Under the pieces are notes generated by a model. The model saw only the letters and a list, made by a program, of their open reading frames with translations, ran no database searches and was not told the DNA's origin. From contig NZ_JAJUWT010000039.1 of assembly GCF_021390395.1 (NCBI RefSeq), positions 1-56,227 on the forward strand: a stretch of DNA of 56,227 bases, given 5' to 3'. A program made the position numbers and the translations under genes. The stretch comes from Saccharothrix sp. S26 (GTDB taxonomy: Bacteria; Actinomycetota; Actinomycetes; Mycobacteriales; Pseudonocardiaceae). Positions 7,050-14,585 of this stretch are shown in pieces (within the stretch, counting starts at the first letter, position 1; every line of letters begins with the position of its first letter).

Positions 7050-9100
7050 CCCCCCGCAGCAACGGCGCCGCGGCGACACACCGCGCCAAGGGGCTCGCGG
7101 TCGCCGCGCTGCTCCTCACCGGCCTGCTCATCCCGTTGTCCGCCGGCGCGGAGCCCGGCTCGCAGGCCACCGGCGGCACGGCGGCAGCCGACGCCATCGC
7201 CGCCGCGGCGGCCGCCGACGACCTGGTCGGCGACATCGCGTTCTCCGTGCCCAGCGGCACGTTCCAGGGCCAGGTGTCGGTCTCGCTGAGCACCGCCATC
7301 GCCGGCGCCGAGATCCGCTACACCACCAACGGGCAGTTGCCCAACGCCCAGTCCACGCTCTACCAAGGCTCACCGGTGCAGCTCACGCGCACCACCCAGC
7401 TGCGCGCGCAGGCGTTCGTCGGCGGCACGGCGTCCGGGAGGCCCGGCACGGCGATGTACGTCGCCCGCGAAGCCTCGTCGACCGCGCACGACCTGCCGGT
7501 GGTGGCGATCGACTCCTACGGCGCGGGCAAGCCGCAGCGGGAGTACTTCGACGGCGCCACGATGATCTTCGAACCGCCGGCGGGCGGCACGACGTCGTTG
7601 GCCGCCACGCCCGCGGTCGCCACGCGGGCCGGGTTCCGGCTGCGCGGGCAGTCGTCGGCCTCGTTCGAGAAGACGCCCTACCGCCTGGAGTTCTGGGACA
7701 ACGACGGCGACGACGCCGACTACCCGGTGCTCGGCATGCCCGCCGACTCCGACTGGGTGCTGCGCGGGCCGTTCACCGACAAGGCGCTGATCCGCGAGGC
7801 GTTCATCTACGACCTCGGCCGGGAGATGGGCCTCAAAGCGCCGCGGTACAAGTTCGTGGAGTTCTACCTCAACACCGACAGCACGCCGGTGGGCGCCGCC
7901 GACTACATGGGCGTCTACATGATGGTAGAGACGATCAAGAACTCCAAGAACCGGCTCGACCTCAAGGGCCTGGACGAGGACGACACGACGCTGCCGACGA
8001 TCCAGGGCGGGTACATCTTCAAGTTCGAGTGGATGGCGGCGGAGGAGCCGACGCTGCCGTGCACCGGGCCGACGAACACGTGCTGGAACTACCTCGAAGT
8101 GGCCGACCCCGACCCGTTGAACAGCCAGCAACGGGAATGGTTGCGCGGGCACATCCAGCAGTTCCACGACGTGCTGCGCGCGCAGAACTTCGCCGACCCA
8201 GTCACCGGGTACCAGAAGTACATCGACGTGCCGTCGTTCATCGACCACATGATCGTCAACGAGCTCAGCCGCGGCATGGACGCCTACCTGCGCAGCGCCC
8301 ACTTCTACAAGGACCGCGACAGCAAGATCTTCGCCGGGCCGCTGTGGGACTTCGACCTCACGTTCGGCGTCGGCGGGTTCTTCCAGAACGACCAGGTCGC
8401 CGGCTGGCAGTACCAGCAGACCCGGCAGCCGCAGGCCAACGACTGGTACGCGCAACTGCTGCGCGACCCGGCGTTCGTCAACCAGCTCAAGTCTCGGTGG
8501 CAGGCGTTGCGCCGCGGGTTGCTGTCGGACTCCGCGCTGACGAGCCGGATCGACGCCCTCGCCCGGCCGCTGACCAACGGCGCCCAGCGCAACTTCCAGC
8601 GCTGGCCCAACCTCAGCTCGGCGACGGTCGGCTTCTTCCGCACCCCGACCGCGCCCACGTGGCAGGGACAGGTGCAGGCGATGCGCGACTGGATGCAGCG
8701 CCGCGTCCAGTGGCTGGACTCGACGTCGGGCTGGGGCGGCACGACCACGACTCCCACCACCACGTCGACCACCACGACGACGACCACGCAGCCGGGTGGT
8801 GCCCGGTGCTCGGCCACGTACACGGTGGTCAACCGGTGGCAGGGCGGTTTCCAGGGCGAGGTCCGCGTCACCGCGGGCACGTCGGCGATCAGCAACTGGA
8901 CCGTGTCCTGGACCTACACCGGCGGTGAGACGGTCACCCGGGCGTGGAACGCGACGGTGACCAGCCAGGGCTCGACCGTCACCGCCCGCAACGCCGCGCA
9001 CAACGGCTCGGTCGGCGCGGGGAGCAGCACCACGTTCGGGTTCCTCGGGTCGACGTCCGGGACGCCGGGCACCCCGACGCTGTCCTGCACGGCCGGGTGA
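7040..9100 (+). CDS. Secreted CotH-like (protein) kinase with chitobiase-C-like and CBM2 domains
   Basis: The 686-residue protein has, in order: a signal peptide (about 1-36), a chitobiase/beta-hexosaminidase C-terminal-type domain (about 62-142), a CotH domain (about 150-560), a Thr-rich linker (about 570-592) and a cellulose-binding CBM2 module (about 595-686, with paired cysteines at both ends). CotH hallmarks are the RLRGQSSASFEKTPYRLEF strand and WDFDLTFG (Asp437 and Asp439), matching the metal-binding motif of CotH kinases. GTG 7040 is chosen because GGAGG at 7031-7035 lies 4 bases upstream. It is the last gene of the DUF4956-VTC operon. A secreted CotH kinase with a cellulose-binding module is unusual; its substrate (a wall protein or a bound partner) is unknown. 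Confidence 0.88.
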   Translation: MRLTPRSNGAAATHRAKGLAVAALLLTGLLIPLSAGAEPGSQATGGTAAADAIAAAAAADDLVGDIAFSVPSGTFQGQVSVSLSTAIAGAEIRYTTNGQLPNAQSTLYQGSPVQLTRTTQLRAQAFVGGTASGRPGTAMYVAREASSTAHDLPVVAIDSYGAGKPQREYFDGATMIFEPPAGGTTSLAATPAVATRAGFRLRGQSSASFEKTPYRLEFWDNDGDDADYPVLGMPADSDWVLRGPFTDKALIREAFIYDLGREMGLKAPRYKFVEFYLNTDSTPVGAADYMGVYMMVETIKNSKNRLDLKGLDEDDTTLPTIQGGYIFKFEWMAAEEPTLPCTGPTNTCWNYLEVADPDPLNSQQREWLRGHIQQFHDVLRAQNFADPVTGYQKYIDVPSFIDHMIVNELSRGMDAYLRSAHFYKDRDSKIFAGPLWDFDLTFGVGGFFQNDQVAGWQYQQTRQPQANDWYAQLLRDPAFVNQLKSRWQALRRGLLSDSALTSRIDALARPLTNGAQRNFQRWPNLSSATVGFFRTPTAPTWQGQVQAMRDWMQRRVQWLDSTSGWGGTTTTPTTTSTTTTTTTQPGGARCSATYTVVNRWQGGFQGEVRVTAGTSAISNWTVSWTYTGGETVTRAWNATVTSQGSTVTARNAAHNGSVGAGSSTTFGFLGSTSGTPGTPTLSCTAG

Positions 9101-9143
9101 TTCCGGGCGGCGTTCGGCGTGAATCCGCCCGGCGCACCCGACC

Positions 9144-9154
9144 GGAAAGTTTCG
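9144..9154. promoter_or_regulatory. Near-palindrome GGAAAGTTTCG upstream of the xylanase, candidate operator (site 4)
   Basis: Ten of 11 bases match CGAAAGTTTCG, found twice in the 5500 region. It lies 80 bases before the xylanase start, directly upstream of a TTGACT hexamer at 9162-9167. Confidence 0.5.
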
Positions 9155-9233
9155 CAAACTGTTGACTGCCGCCCGGGAGCGACTTGATGCTGTTCGGCAT
9201 CGATCAGCAGCGCTGCTGAAAGGAATTTCGCCG

Positions 9234-10187
9234 ATGTCAGGCAAGATCAGGGGCGGTCGACTGCTCCCGTTGACGGCGATCACTTTCCTGCTCATGGCAA
9301 TAGTGACGTCGAACGCCCAGGCCGCGGTGACCACCAATCAAACCGGCACCAACAACGGCTACTTCTACTCGTTCTGGACCGACAGCCAGGGCACCGTCTC
9401 CATGGACCTGGGCTCCGGCGGCAATTACAGCACCTCGTGGCGCAACACCGGCAACTTCGTCGCGGGCAAGGGCTGGGCCACCGGCGGCCGCCGGACGGTG
9501 AACTACTCGGGCAGTTTCAACCCGTCCGGAAACGCCTACCTGACCCTTTACGGGTGGACCCGCAACCCGCTCGTCGAGTACTACATCGTCGACAACTGGG
9601 GCACTTACCGCCCGACCGGCACGTACAAGGGCACGGTCACCACCGACGGTGGCACTTACGACATCTACAAGACGACCCGGTACAACGCGCCGTCGATCGA
9701 GGGCAACCGGACCTTCGACCAGTACTGGAGCGTCCGGCAGTCGAAGAAGACCGGCGGCACGATCACCTCCGGCAACCACTTCGACGCGTGGGCCCGCAAC
9801 GGGATGAACCTCGGCACCCACGACTACATGATCCTGGCGACCGAGGGTTACCAGAGCAGCGGCAGCTCCAACATCACCGTCGACGGCACCACGGGTGGCA
9901 ACCCGGGCAACCCCGGCACCGGCGGCTGCACCGCCACGCTGTCCGCGGGCGAGAAGTGGAGCGACCGCTACAACCTCAACGTCTCGGTCAGCGGCTCGTC
10001 GAACTGGACCGTGACGATGAACGTCCCGTCGCCCGCGAAGGTCCTGGCCACCTGGAACGTCAGCGCGAGCTACCCGAGCGCCCAGGTGCTGACCGCGAGG
10101 CCCAACGGCAGCGGCAACAACTGGGGCGTGACGATCCAGGCGAACGGCAACTGGACCTGGCCGTCCGTCTCCTGCGCGGCCGGCTGA
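9234..10187 (+). CDS. Secreted endo-1,4-beta-xylanase, GH11, with C-terminal CBM2-type module
   Basis: The 317-residue protein has a signal peptide (about 1-30, ending SNAQA). A GH11 beta-jelly-roll domain follows (about 32-220) with the family signatures YLTLYGWTRNPLVEYYIVD and ATEGYQSSG. Glu115 is the expected nucleophile and Glu204 the acid/base. A Gly/Asn/Pro linker (about 219-230) precedes a C-terminal cellulose/xylan-binding module with cysteines at both ends. ATG 9234 follows AAAGGAA at spacing 8. It hydrolyses internal xylan linkages outside the cell. Operator-like site at 9144 and a strong terminator at 10204. Confidence 0.95.
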   Translation: MSGKIRGGRLLPLTAITFLLMAIVTSNAQAAVTTNQTGTNNGYFYSFWTDSQGTVSMDLGSGGNYSTSWRNTGNFVAGKGWATGGRRTVNYSGSFNPSGNAYLTLYGWTRNPLVEYYIVDNWGTYRPTGTYKGTVTTDGGTYDIYKTTRYNAPSIEGNRTFDQYWSVRQSKKTGGTITSGNHFDAWARNGMNLGTHDYMILATEGYQSSGSSNITVDGTTGGNPGNPGTGGCTATLSAGEKWSDRYNLNVSVSGSSNWTVTMNVPSPAKVLATWNVSASYPSAQVLTARPNGSGNNWGVTIQANGNWTWPSVSCAAG

Positions 10188-10203
10188 CCCACCCGCACGA
10201 CCA

Positions 10204-10246
10204 CGTCGAACGGCGCGGCGGCCCCCGGCCACCGCGCCGTTCGACG
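10204..10246 (+). terminator. Strong hairpin terminator of the xylanase gene
   Basis: A perfect 15-bp stem (10204-10218 with 10232-10246) and a 13-base loop begin 16 bases after the stop codon. From 10247 to 10470 I see no gene or clear signal. Confidence 0.85.
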
Positions 10247-10470
10247 CGCGGCCGCCGGCGACCTGCTCGCCCCCGCGTGGGCCGATCAGTTCGGCCCGGA
10301 TGGCAGGGATGGGCCACTGCGCGCCGTGTCGCCGATTTGTTCGCCGCCGGCGTGAGCCGACCCTGTCTGCCCCGACGAAACCGACGGACCGCTGCGCTCG
10401 GGATCGCGCCCACCGGCCGGTTCAGGGGGCAGGTTGGCGCAAGCCGGCGGGGCGTGACCCCGTGGAGGTG

Positions 10471-11049
10471 TCAGCCAGCGGACATCGGCTCGCTCGACCA
10501 GCGTTCGCCGGGGGCGACGAGGTGGTCGAACGACTCCGCGGGCCGGTTGACCCAGTGACGGGTCGCGGGCACGAGGAGCAGCACGAGGGCGGCCGCCGCG
10601 CCGGCGAAGCCGAACGGCACGGCGGCCACGTCAGCGAAACGCACGAACGCGGGCGTGGTGGCCGGGTCGAAGTAGGCGCTCAGGTCGTTCGGGTTGAGGG
10701 CGGCCCGGTCCCGCCAGCCCACGCGCGGAAGTGAGCAGGCCGTGTAGACGAAGTGCGGGACGACGCCCACGAGCGCCCACACCCGACCCGAGCGCCGACC
10801 GCCCAGCAGGCCCACCACCGCGAGGCTGAGCACGACCGCGCTGCCGACCATGACGGCCAGCGAGCACGCCCCGATCACCCACGTGATCATCACGGCCAGC
10901 GGGCCGTCCATGGAGTCGTTCTTCGTGCCCGCGAGCGCGAAGACCTCGTCGGTGTTGGCGAAGGTGTGCACGATCGTCACCGCGTCCAGCGCGAACCCGG
11001 CGGCGAGCAGCAGCAGCACGACCGGCACGGCCTTCACGGTCCACGGCAT
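10471..11049 (-). CDS. Integral membrane protein of unknown function
   Basis: About 192 residues with four hydrophobic helices (around 8-28, 52-80, 88-106 and 142-165). The polar loop after helix 3 contains RDRAALNPNDLSAYFDP. I do not recognise a family. The start is ATG 11049, or GTG 11058 nine bases earlier; GGGTGGGG lies just before. It sits between the xylanase and the last gene of the hydrazine-type cluster, on the same strand as the cluster but 72 bases downstream of it; nothing ties it to either. Confidence 0.6.
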   Translation of the reverse strand: MPWTVKAVPVVLLLLAAGFALDAVTIVHTFANTDEVFALAGTKNDSMDGPLAVMITWVIGACSLAVMVGSAVVLSLAVVGLLGGRRSGRVWALVGVVPHFVYTACSLPRVGWRDRAALNPNDLSAYFDPATTPAFVRFADVAAVPFGFAGAAAALVLLLVPATRHWVNRPAESFDHLVAPGERWSSEPMSAG

Positions 11050-11121
11050 GCGCCCCACCCTACGGCAATCGCACCGCCGATTCCCGCGCCGAGGACGCGC
11101 AGCCCCTTGACGACGGCACCT

Positions 11122-11625
11122 TCACCAGAGCAGGTCACCGCGCTCGAAGCCCAGCAGCATCCGCTTGCGCTCGATGCCGCCGCCGTACCCGGTCAGGCTT
11201 CCGGTCGAGCCGACCACGCGGTGGCACGGCACGATGATGCTGATCGGGTTCTTGCCGTTGGCCAGCCCGACCGCGCGGGACGCGGTGGGCCGGCCGATGC
11301 GGGCCGCCAGTTCGCCGTACGACACCGTCTCGCCGTGCGGGATCTCCTTGAGCGCGTCCCACACGGTCCGCTGGAACGGGGTGCCCGCCATCGACAGCGG
11401 CAGGTCGAACTCCGTCCGCTTGCCCGCGAAGTACTCCTCCAACTGGGCGATCACCTCGTCGAAGGGCGACGCGTCGCGCGCGCCGAAGGTCTCCAGCGCC
11501 GGCCGGTGGCGGTGTTCGTGCATGTAGAGGCCCGCGAGCACGCCGTCTCGCGCGACGAGCGTGATCTCACCGACCGGGCTGTCGATCACCGTGTGCACGG
11601 CGACTGGGGTTGGCATGCGCGTCAT
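11122..11625 (-). CDS. ogt: Methylated-DNA--[protein]-cysteine S-methyltransferase (O6-alkylguanine repair)
   Basis: The 167-residue protein matches Ogt/MGMT. It has an N-terminal ribonuclease-H-like domain and a C-terminal DNA-binding domain with FQRTVWDALKEIPHGETVSYGELA, the arginine-finger/helix SRAVGLANGKNP, and the active-site motif IVPCHRV with acceptor Cys134. It removes alkyl groups from guanine O6 by irreversible transfer. Its ATG overlaps the stop of the upstream ATP-grasp gene (ATGA at 11622-11625), so it is translated as the last gene of the biosynthetic operon, not as a stand-alone housekeeping repair gene. This placement suggests self-resistance to an alkylating product (inference). 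Confidence 0.93.
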   Translation of the reverse strand: MTRMPTPVAVHTVIDSPVGEITLVARDGVLAGLYMHEHRHRPALETFGARDASPFDEVIAQLEEYFAGKRTEFDLPLSMAGTPFQRTVWDALKEIPHGETVSYGELAARIGRPTASRAVGLANGKNPISIIVPCHRVVGSTGSLTGYGGGIERKRMLLGFERGDLLW

Positions 11626-12872
11626 TCTGCCGCGCGCACCTCGATCCTGATCGCGTCGGCCGCCTTCTCCGCCAGCGCCAGCGCCTCGGCCGGGGTGTCG
11701 GCCACGACCGTCACCGACCCCGCCCGGTCCCACGAGCTGCGCAGCTCCCGCACGGCCTCGCCGGGCGCGGCCATCACCGACGCGGCCAGCACGCCGGGCA
11801 TCGACTTGGCGTCCTCGACGCCCTCGACCGACACCACCTCGCCGGGCTCGGCGCGCAGGAACCGCACGGCCGCCGCGCGTTCGGCCCTGGCGGGCAGCGC
11901 GGGCGGCTCCTCGCCGCGCATGATCGAGTAGTAGCGCTCGGCCAGCGGGAACCCGTAGGCCTCGTCGATCAGCCACGTGATGCCGTCGCCGGGGAACCGG
12001 CCCGCGCACTCGACCAGGTGCGGCCTGCCGTCGGCGAGGATCCACTCGCAGTGCACCACGCCGGTGCCGAAGCCGACCGCCCGCAGCACCGCCCCGGTGC
12101 GCTCGGCCAGCAGCGCGGCCGTGTCCTCGGGCAGGTCGGCGGGCACGAGGTGGCCCAGCTCGATCGGGCGCGGCCCGGGGAACAGCGTCTTGCCGGTGAT
12201 GTTGGTGAACAGCGGCACGCCGTCGCGCACCAGCATCTCGACGCTGTACTCCTCGCCGCGCACGAACGTCTCGACCAGCATCCGCAGCGGGATCTCCCGG
12301 TCGGGCACCAGGATGCCCTCGTCCTGCCCGGCCAGGCACTCCTGCCACGCCTGGTCCACCTCGGCGGGGTCGTGCAGCACCTTCGTGCCCAGCGACGCCT
12401 GGCGGTTCGCGGGCTTGAGCACGACCGGTCCGGGGTGGGCGGCCATGAACGCGCGCACCTCGTCGGGCGCGTCCACGGCGGTGGACACCGGGTTGTCGAT
12501 GCCGGCGGCCCGCGTGACGCGGCGCAGCAGCTCCTTGTCCCGCAGCAACTGGGCCGCGCCGCTGGTCGCGCCGGGCAGCCCGTAGCGCTCGGCGAGCCGG
12601 GCCGCGAACGGGGTGGCGTACTCCACCAGCGGCACGACGTACGCCGGGTCGAGGTCGGGGTGGGTGTTGTAGAACTCGTCGGCCGCTCCGGGGAGCTGGT
12701 ACTCCCACGGCACCAGCTCGCGCAGCGAGGGCGCGCCCGCCATCTTCGCCGCGACGTCCCGCTTGCGGATGACGTCGGGCTCGTCCACGAGGACCATCGA
12801 GCCGTCCTCGAACTCGGGGCGGGTGGGCAGCGGCGCCAGGAAGCCGACGATGATCACCGGTCGCGCGGTCAT
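11622..12872 (-). CDS. ATP-grasp ligase, second of the cluster
   Basis: The 416-residue protein has an ATP-grasp fold. The N-terminal part carries VIIVGFLAP. The nucleotide-binding strands include VVLKPANRQASLGTKVL (about 150-166), and the metal-binding loop is HLVECAGRFPGDGI (about 285-298). Glu288 and Arg292 are present, but Ala290 stands where many relatives have Asn. Such enzymes join a carboxylate to an amine through an acyl phosphate. ATG 12872 follows GAGAGGA. The stop overlaps the Ogt start. Substrates unknown; in this operon it may form an amide or peptide bond with a hydrazine- or lysine-derived unit. Confidence 0.82.
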   Translation of the reverse strand: MTARPVIIVGFLAPLPTRPEFEDGSMVLVDEPDVIRKRDVAAKMAGAPSLRELVPWEYQLPGAADEFYNTHPDLDPAYVVPLVEYATPFAARLAERYGLPGATSGAAQLLRDKELLRRVTRAAGIDNPVSTAVDAPDEVRAFMAAHPGPVVLKPANRQASLGTKVLHDPAEVDQAWQECLAGQDEGILVPDREIPLRMLVETFVRGEEYSVEMLVRDGVPLFTNITGKTLFPGPRPIELGHLVPADLPEDTAALLAERTGAVLRAVGFGTGVVHCEWILADGRPHLVECAGRFPGDGITWLIDEAYGFPLAERYYSIMRGEEPPALPARAERAAAVRFLRAEPGEVVSVEGVEDAKSMPGVLAASVMAAPGEAVRELRSSWDRAGSVTVVADTPAEALALAEKAADAIRIEVRAAE

Positions 12873-12906
12873 GGTGTCCTCTCGAAGGTCGGTCGGGTCG
12901 GGCACG

Positions 12907-14058
12907 CTAGCGGGTGATGCCGAGCGCCAGCGGGAACGCGGGCGCGCCGCCGAGCAGGTAGGCGCCGGCGGTCTGGAGGATCCGGTCCTGCGCCACGATG
13001 TGCTGGCACATCGTCGTGGTGTCGCGCAGCCACCGGTCCAGCGGCGACGGCCGGTAGATCGACGAGGTCTGCATCAGGTCGTACAGCCTGGTCACGATCG
13101 ACCGGGCGGTGCGGAAGGCGTGCAGCCGCGACAGCGGCAGCGCGGCCCGCTCGCTCGGCGTGAGGTCGTCCATCGTGCCGCCGGCCGACAGCACGTCCCA
13201 CTGCCGACGCAGGCTCTCGTACACGCCGGCGCGGGTGGCGGTGAAGTCGGCCTCGCACTCGGCGAGCGCGACCTGGGTGCGGTAGTTGTCCGCCCAGCCC
13301 TTGGCGGCGGCGGTCTCGCGGACGAAGTCGAGGGCGGCGCGGGCCACGCCGAGCGGCACGCCCGGCATGTTGCGCATGTGCACCTCGGCCTGGGCCAGCG
13401 GACCGGCGGGCCCGTGCACCTCGCTGAACAGCAACGTGTGCTCGGCGGGCACGAACACGTCGGTGATCGTGTAGTCGCAGCTGCCGCTGCCCGCCAGGCC
13501 CGTGGTGTGCCAGGTGTCGACCACCTCGACCTGCTCGCGGGGCACCATCATCAGCATCGAGTTCTGGGGCTCGCCGTCGGGTTCGCCGTCGCGGAACAGC
13601 ATCGCGCCCGACACCACCCAGTCGGCGTGCGTGATGCCGCTGCCGAACTGCCAGCGGCCGGTGAGCCGGTAGCCACCGGGCACGATCTCCGCGCGGCCGG
13701 TCGGGAACAGCAGGCCCGCGGTGACCATGTCGATGCTGGGGAACATCTCCTTGGCCGCGGCCGGCTCCAGGAACCGGGCGTACAGGCCGGTGTCCATGCC
13801 GATCATGGCGCACCACCCGGCGGACGCGTCGCCGTAAGCCAACGCCTCGACCACCCGGGTCTGCTGCTCCGAGGTCATCTCGGGGCCGCCCCAGTCGCGG
13901 CCGAAGCCCATCCGGAACACGCCCGCGTCGCGCAGCAGCGCCACGACGTCGTCGGGCAGTCGGCGCAGCCGTTCGATCTCCTCGGACCGCTCGCGCAGCA
14001 GCGGGGCCAGCTCCTGGGCGCGGGCGAGGATCGCCTCGCCGGTCTCGGGCACGGTCAT
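12907..14058 (-). CDS. Acyl-CoA-dehydrogenase-fold flavin monooxygenase/oxidase
   Basis: The 383-residue protein has the acyl-CoA dehydrogenase fold of two-component flavin monooxygenases (HsaA/HpaB-like, nitrososynthase and DszC relatives). Motifs include LLRDAGVFRMGFGRDWGG near the N-terminus, YGDASAGWCAMIG, and GGYRLTGRWQFGSGITHADW in the middle domain. It has no obvious acyl-CoA catalytic base and lies directly after a flavin reductase gene, which favours reduced-flavin-dependent oxygenation. ATG 14058 has GAGGAG 8 bases upstream; a GTG at 14067 overlaps the reductase stop but has poor spacing. The likely role is oxidation of an N-N or amine intermediate; substrate unknown. Confidence 0.8.
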   Translation of the reverse strand: MTVPETGEAILARAQELAPLLRERSEEIERLRRLPDDVVALLRDAGVFRMGFGRDWGGPEMTSEQQTRVVEALAYGDASAGWCAMIGMDTGLYARFLEPAAAKEMFPSIDMVTAGLLFPTGRAEIVPGGYRLTGRWQFGSGITHADWVVSGAMLFRDGEPDGEPQNSMLMMVPREQVEVVDTWHTTGLAGSGSCDYTITDVFVPAEHTLLFSEVHGPAGPLAQAEVHMRNMPGVPLGVARAALDFVRETAAAKGWADNYRTQVALAECEADFTATRAGVYESLRRQWDVLSAGGTMDDLTPSERAALPLSRLHAFRTARSIVTRLYDLMQTSSIYRPSPLDRWLRDTTTMCQHIVAQDRILQTAGAYLLGGAPAFPLALGITR

Positions 14059-14063
14059 GGTGC

Positions 14064-14576
14064 TCACTCCTCGCCGTTCGGTGGGTCGGTGTCGTCCAAC
14101 GTGCGGTAGCGACCGCGCAGGTAGAGCAGGGGCTCGCGGCGGTGGCCCGTCCCGGTGGCCACCACCTCGCCGACGACCATCGTGTGGTCGCCGAGCTGGA
14201 ACGAGTCCCGCAGCTCGCACTCCAGCCAGCTCGGCACGTCCAGCACGAGGGCGCCGGTCTCGCGCCCCGGTGCCGCCGAGAGCGACGACAGCGCGCCCAC
14301 CCGGCTCGCCCGGTCACCCGAGCAGAGCCGGGCCGCGGCGGCGGCCGAACCGTCCAGGATGGACAGCGCCCACTTCTTCGTCGTCAGCAGGTCCGCCAGG
14401 AACCGGGACTCCAGCTTGAGGCACAGGGACACCAGCGGCGGGTCGAGCGAGACGGAGGTGACCGAGTTGACCGTCACCGCGTCGTGGTCCCGACGGTCGC
14501 CGCGGTCGACGTAGGTGGTCGCGATGCACACGCCGGTCGCGAGGTTCCGCATGGCTCCGCGCAGGTCTGGTGGCAC
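14064..14576 (-). CDS. Flavin reductase (HpaC-like)
   Basis: The 170-residue protein has the flavin-reductase-like split-barrel fold: LATGVCIATTYVD, the FMN-binding VTVNSVTSVSLDPPLVSLCL, and the late LYLRGRYRTLDD strand. It would use NAD(P)H to reduce FMN or FAD for the monooxygenase encoded immediately downstream. GTG 14576 follows TAGGAG at spacing 7. Nine bases separate it from the FAD oxidase upstream. Confidence 0.88.
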   Translation of the reverse strand: MPPDLRGAMRNLATGVCIATTYVDRGDRRDHDAVTVNSVTSVSLDPPLVSLCLKLESRFLADLLTTKKWALSILDGSAAAAARLCSGDRASRVGALSSLSAAPGRETGALVLDVPSWLECELRDSFQLGDHTMVVGEVVATGTGHRREPLLYLRGRYRTLDDTDPPNGEE

Positions 14577-14585
14577 CGGGGGCTC

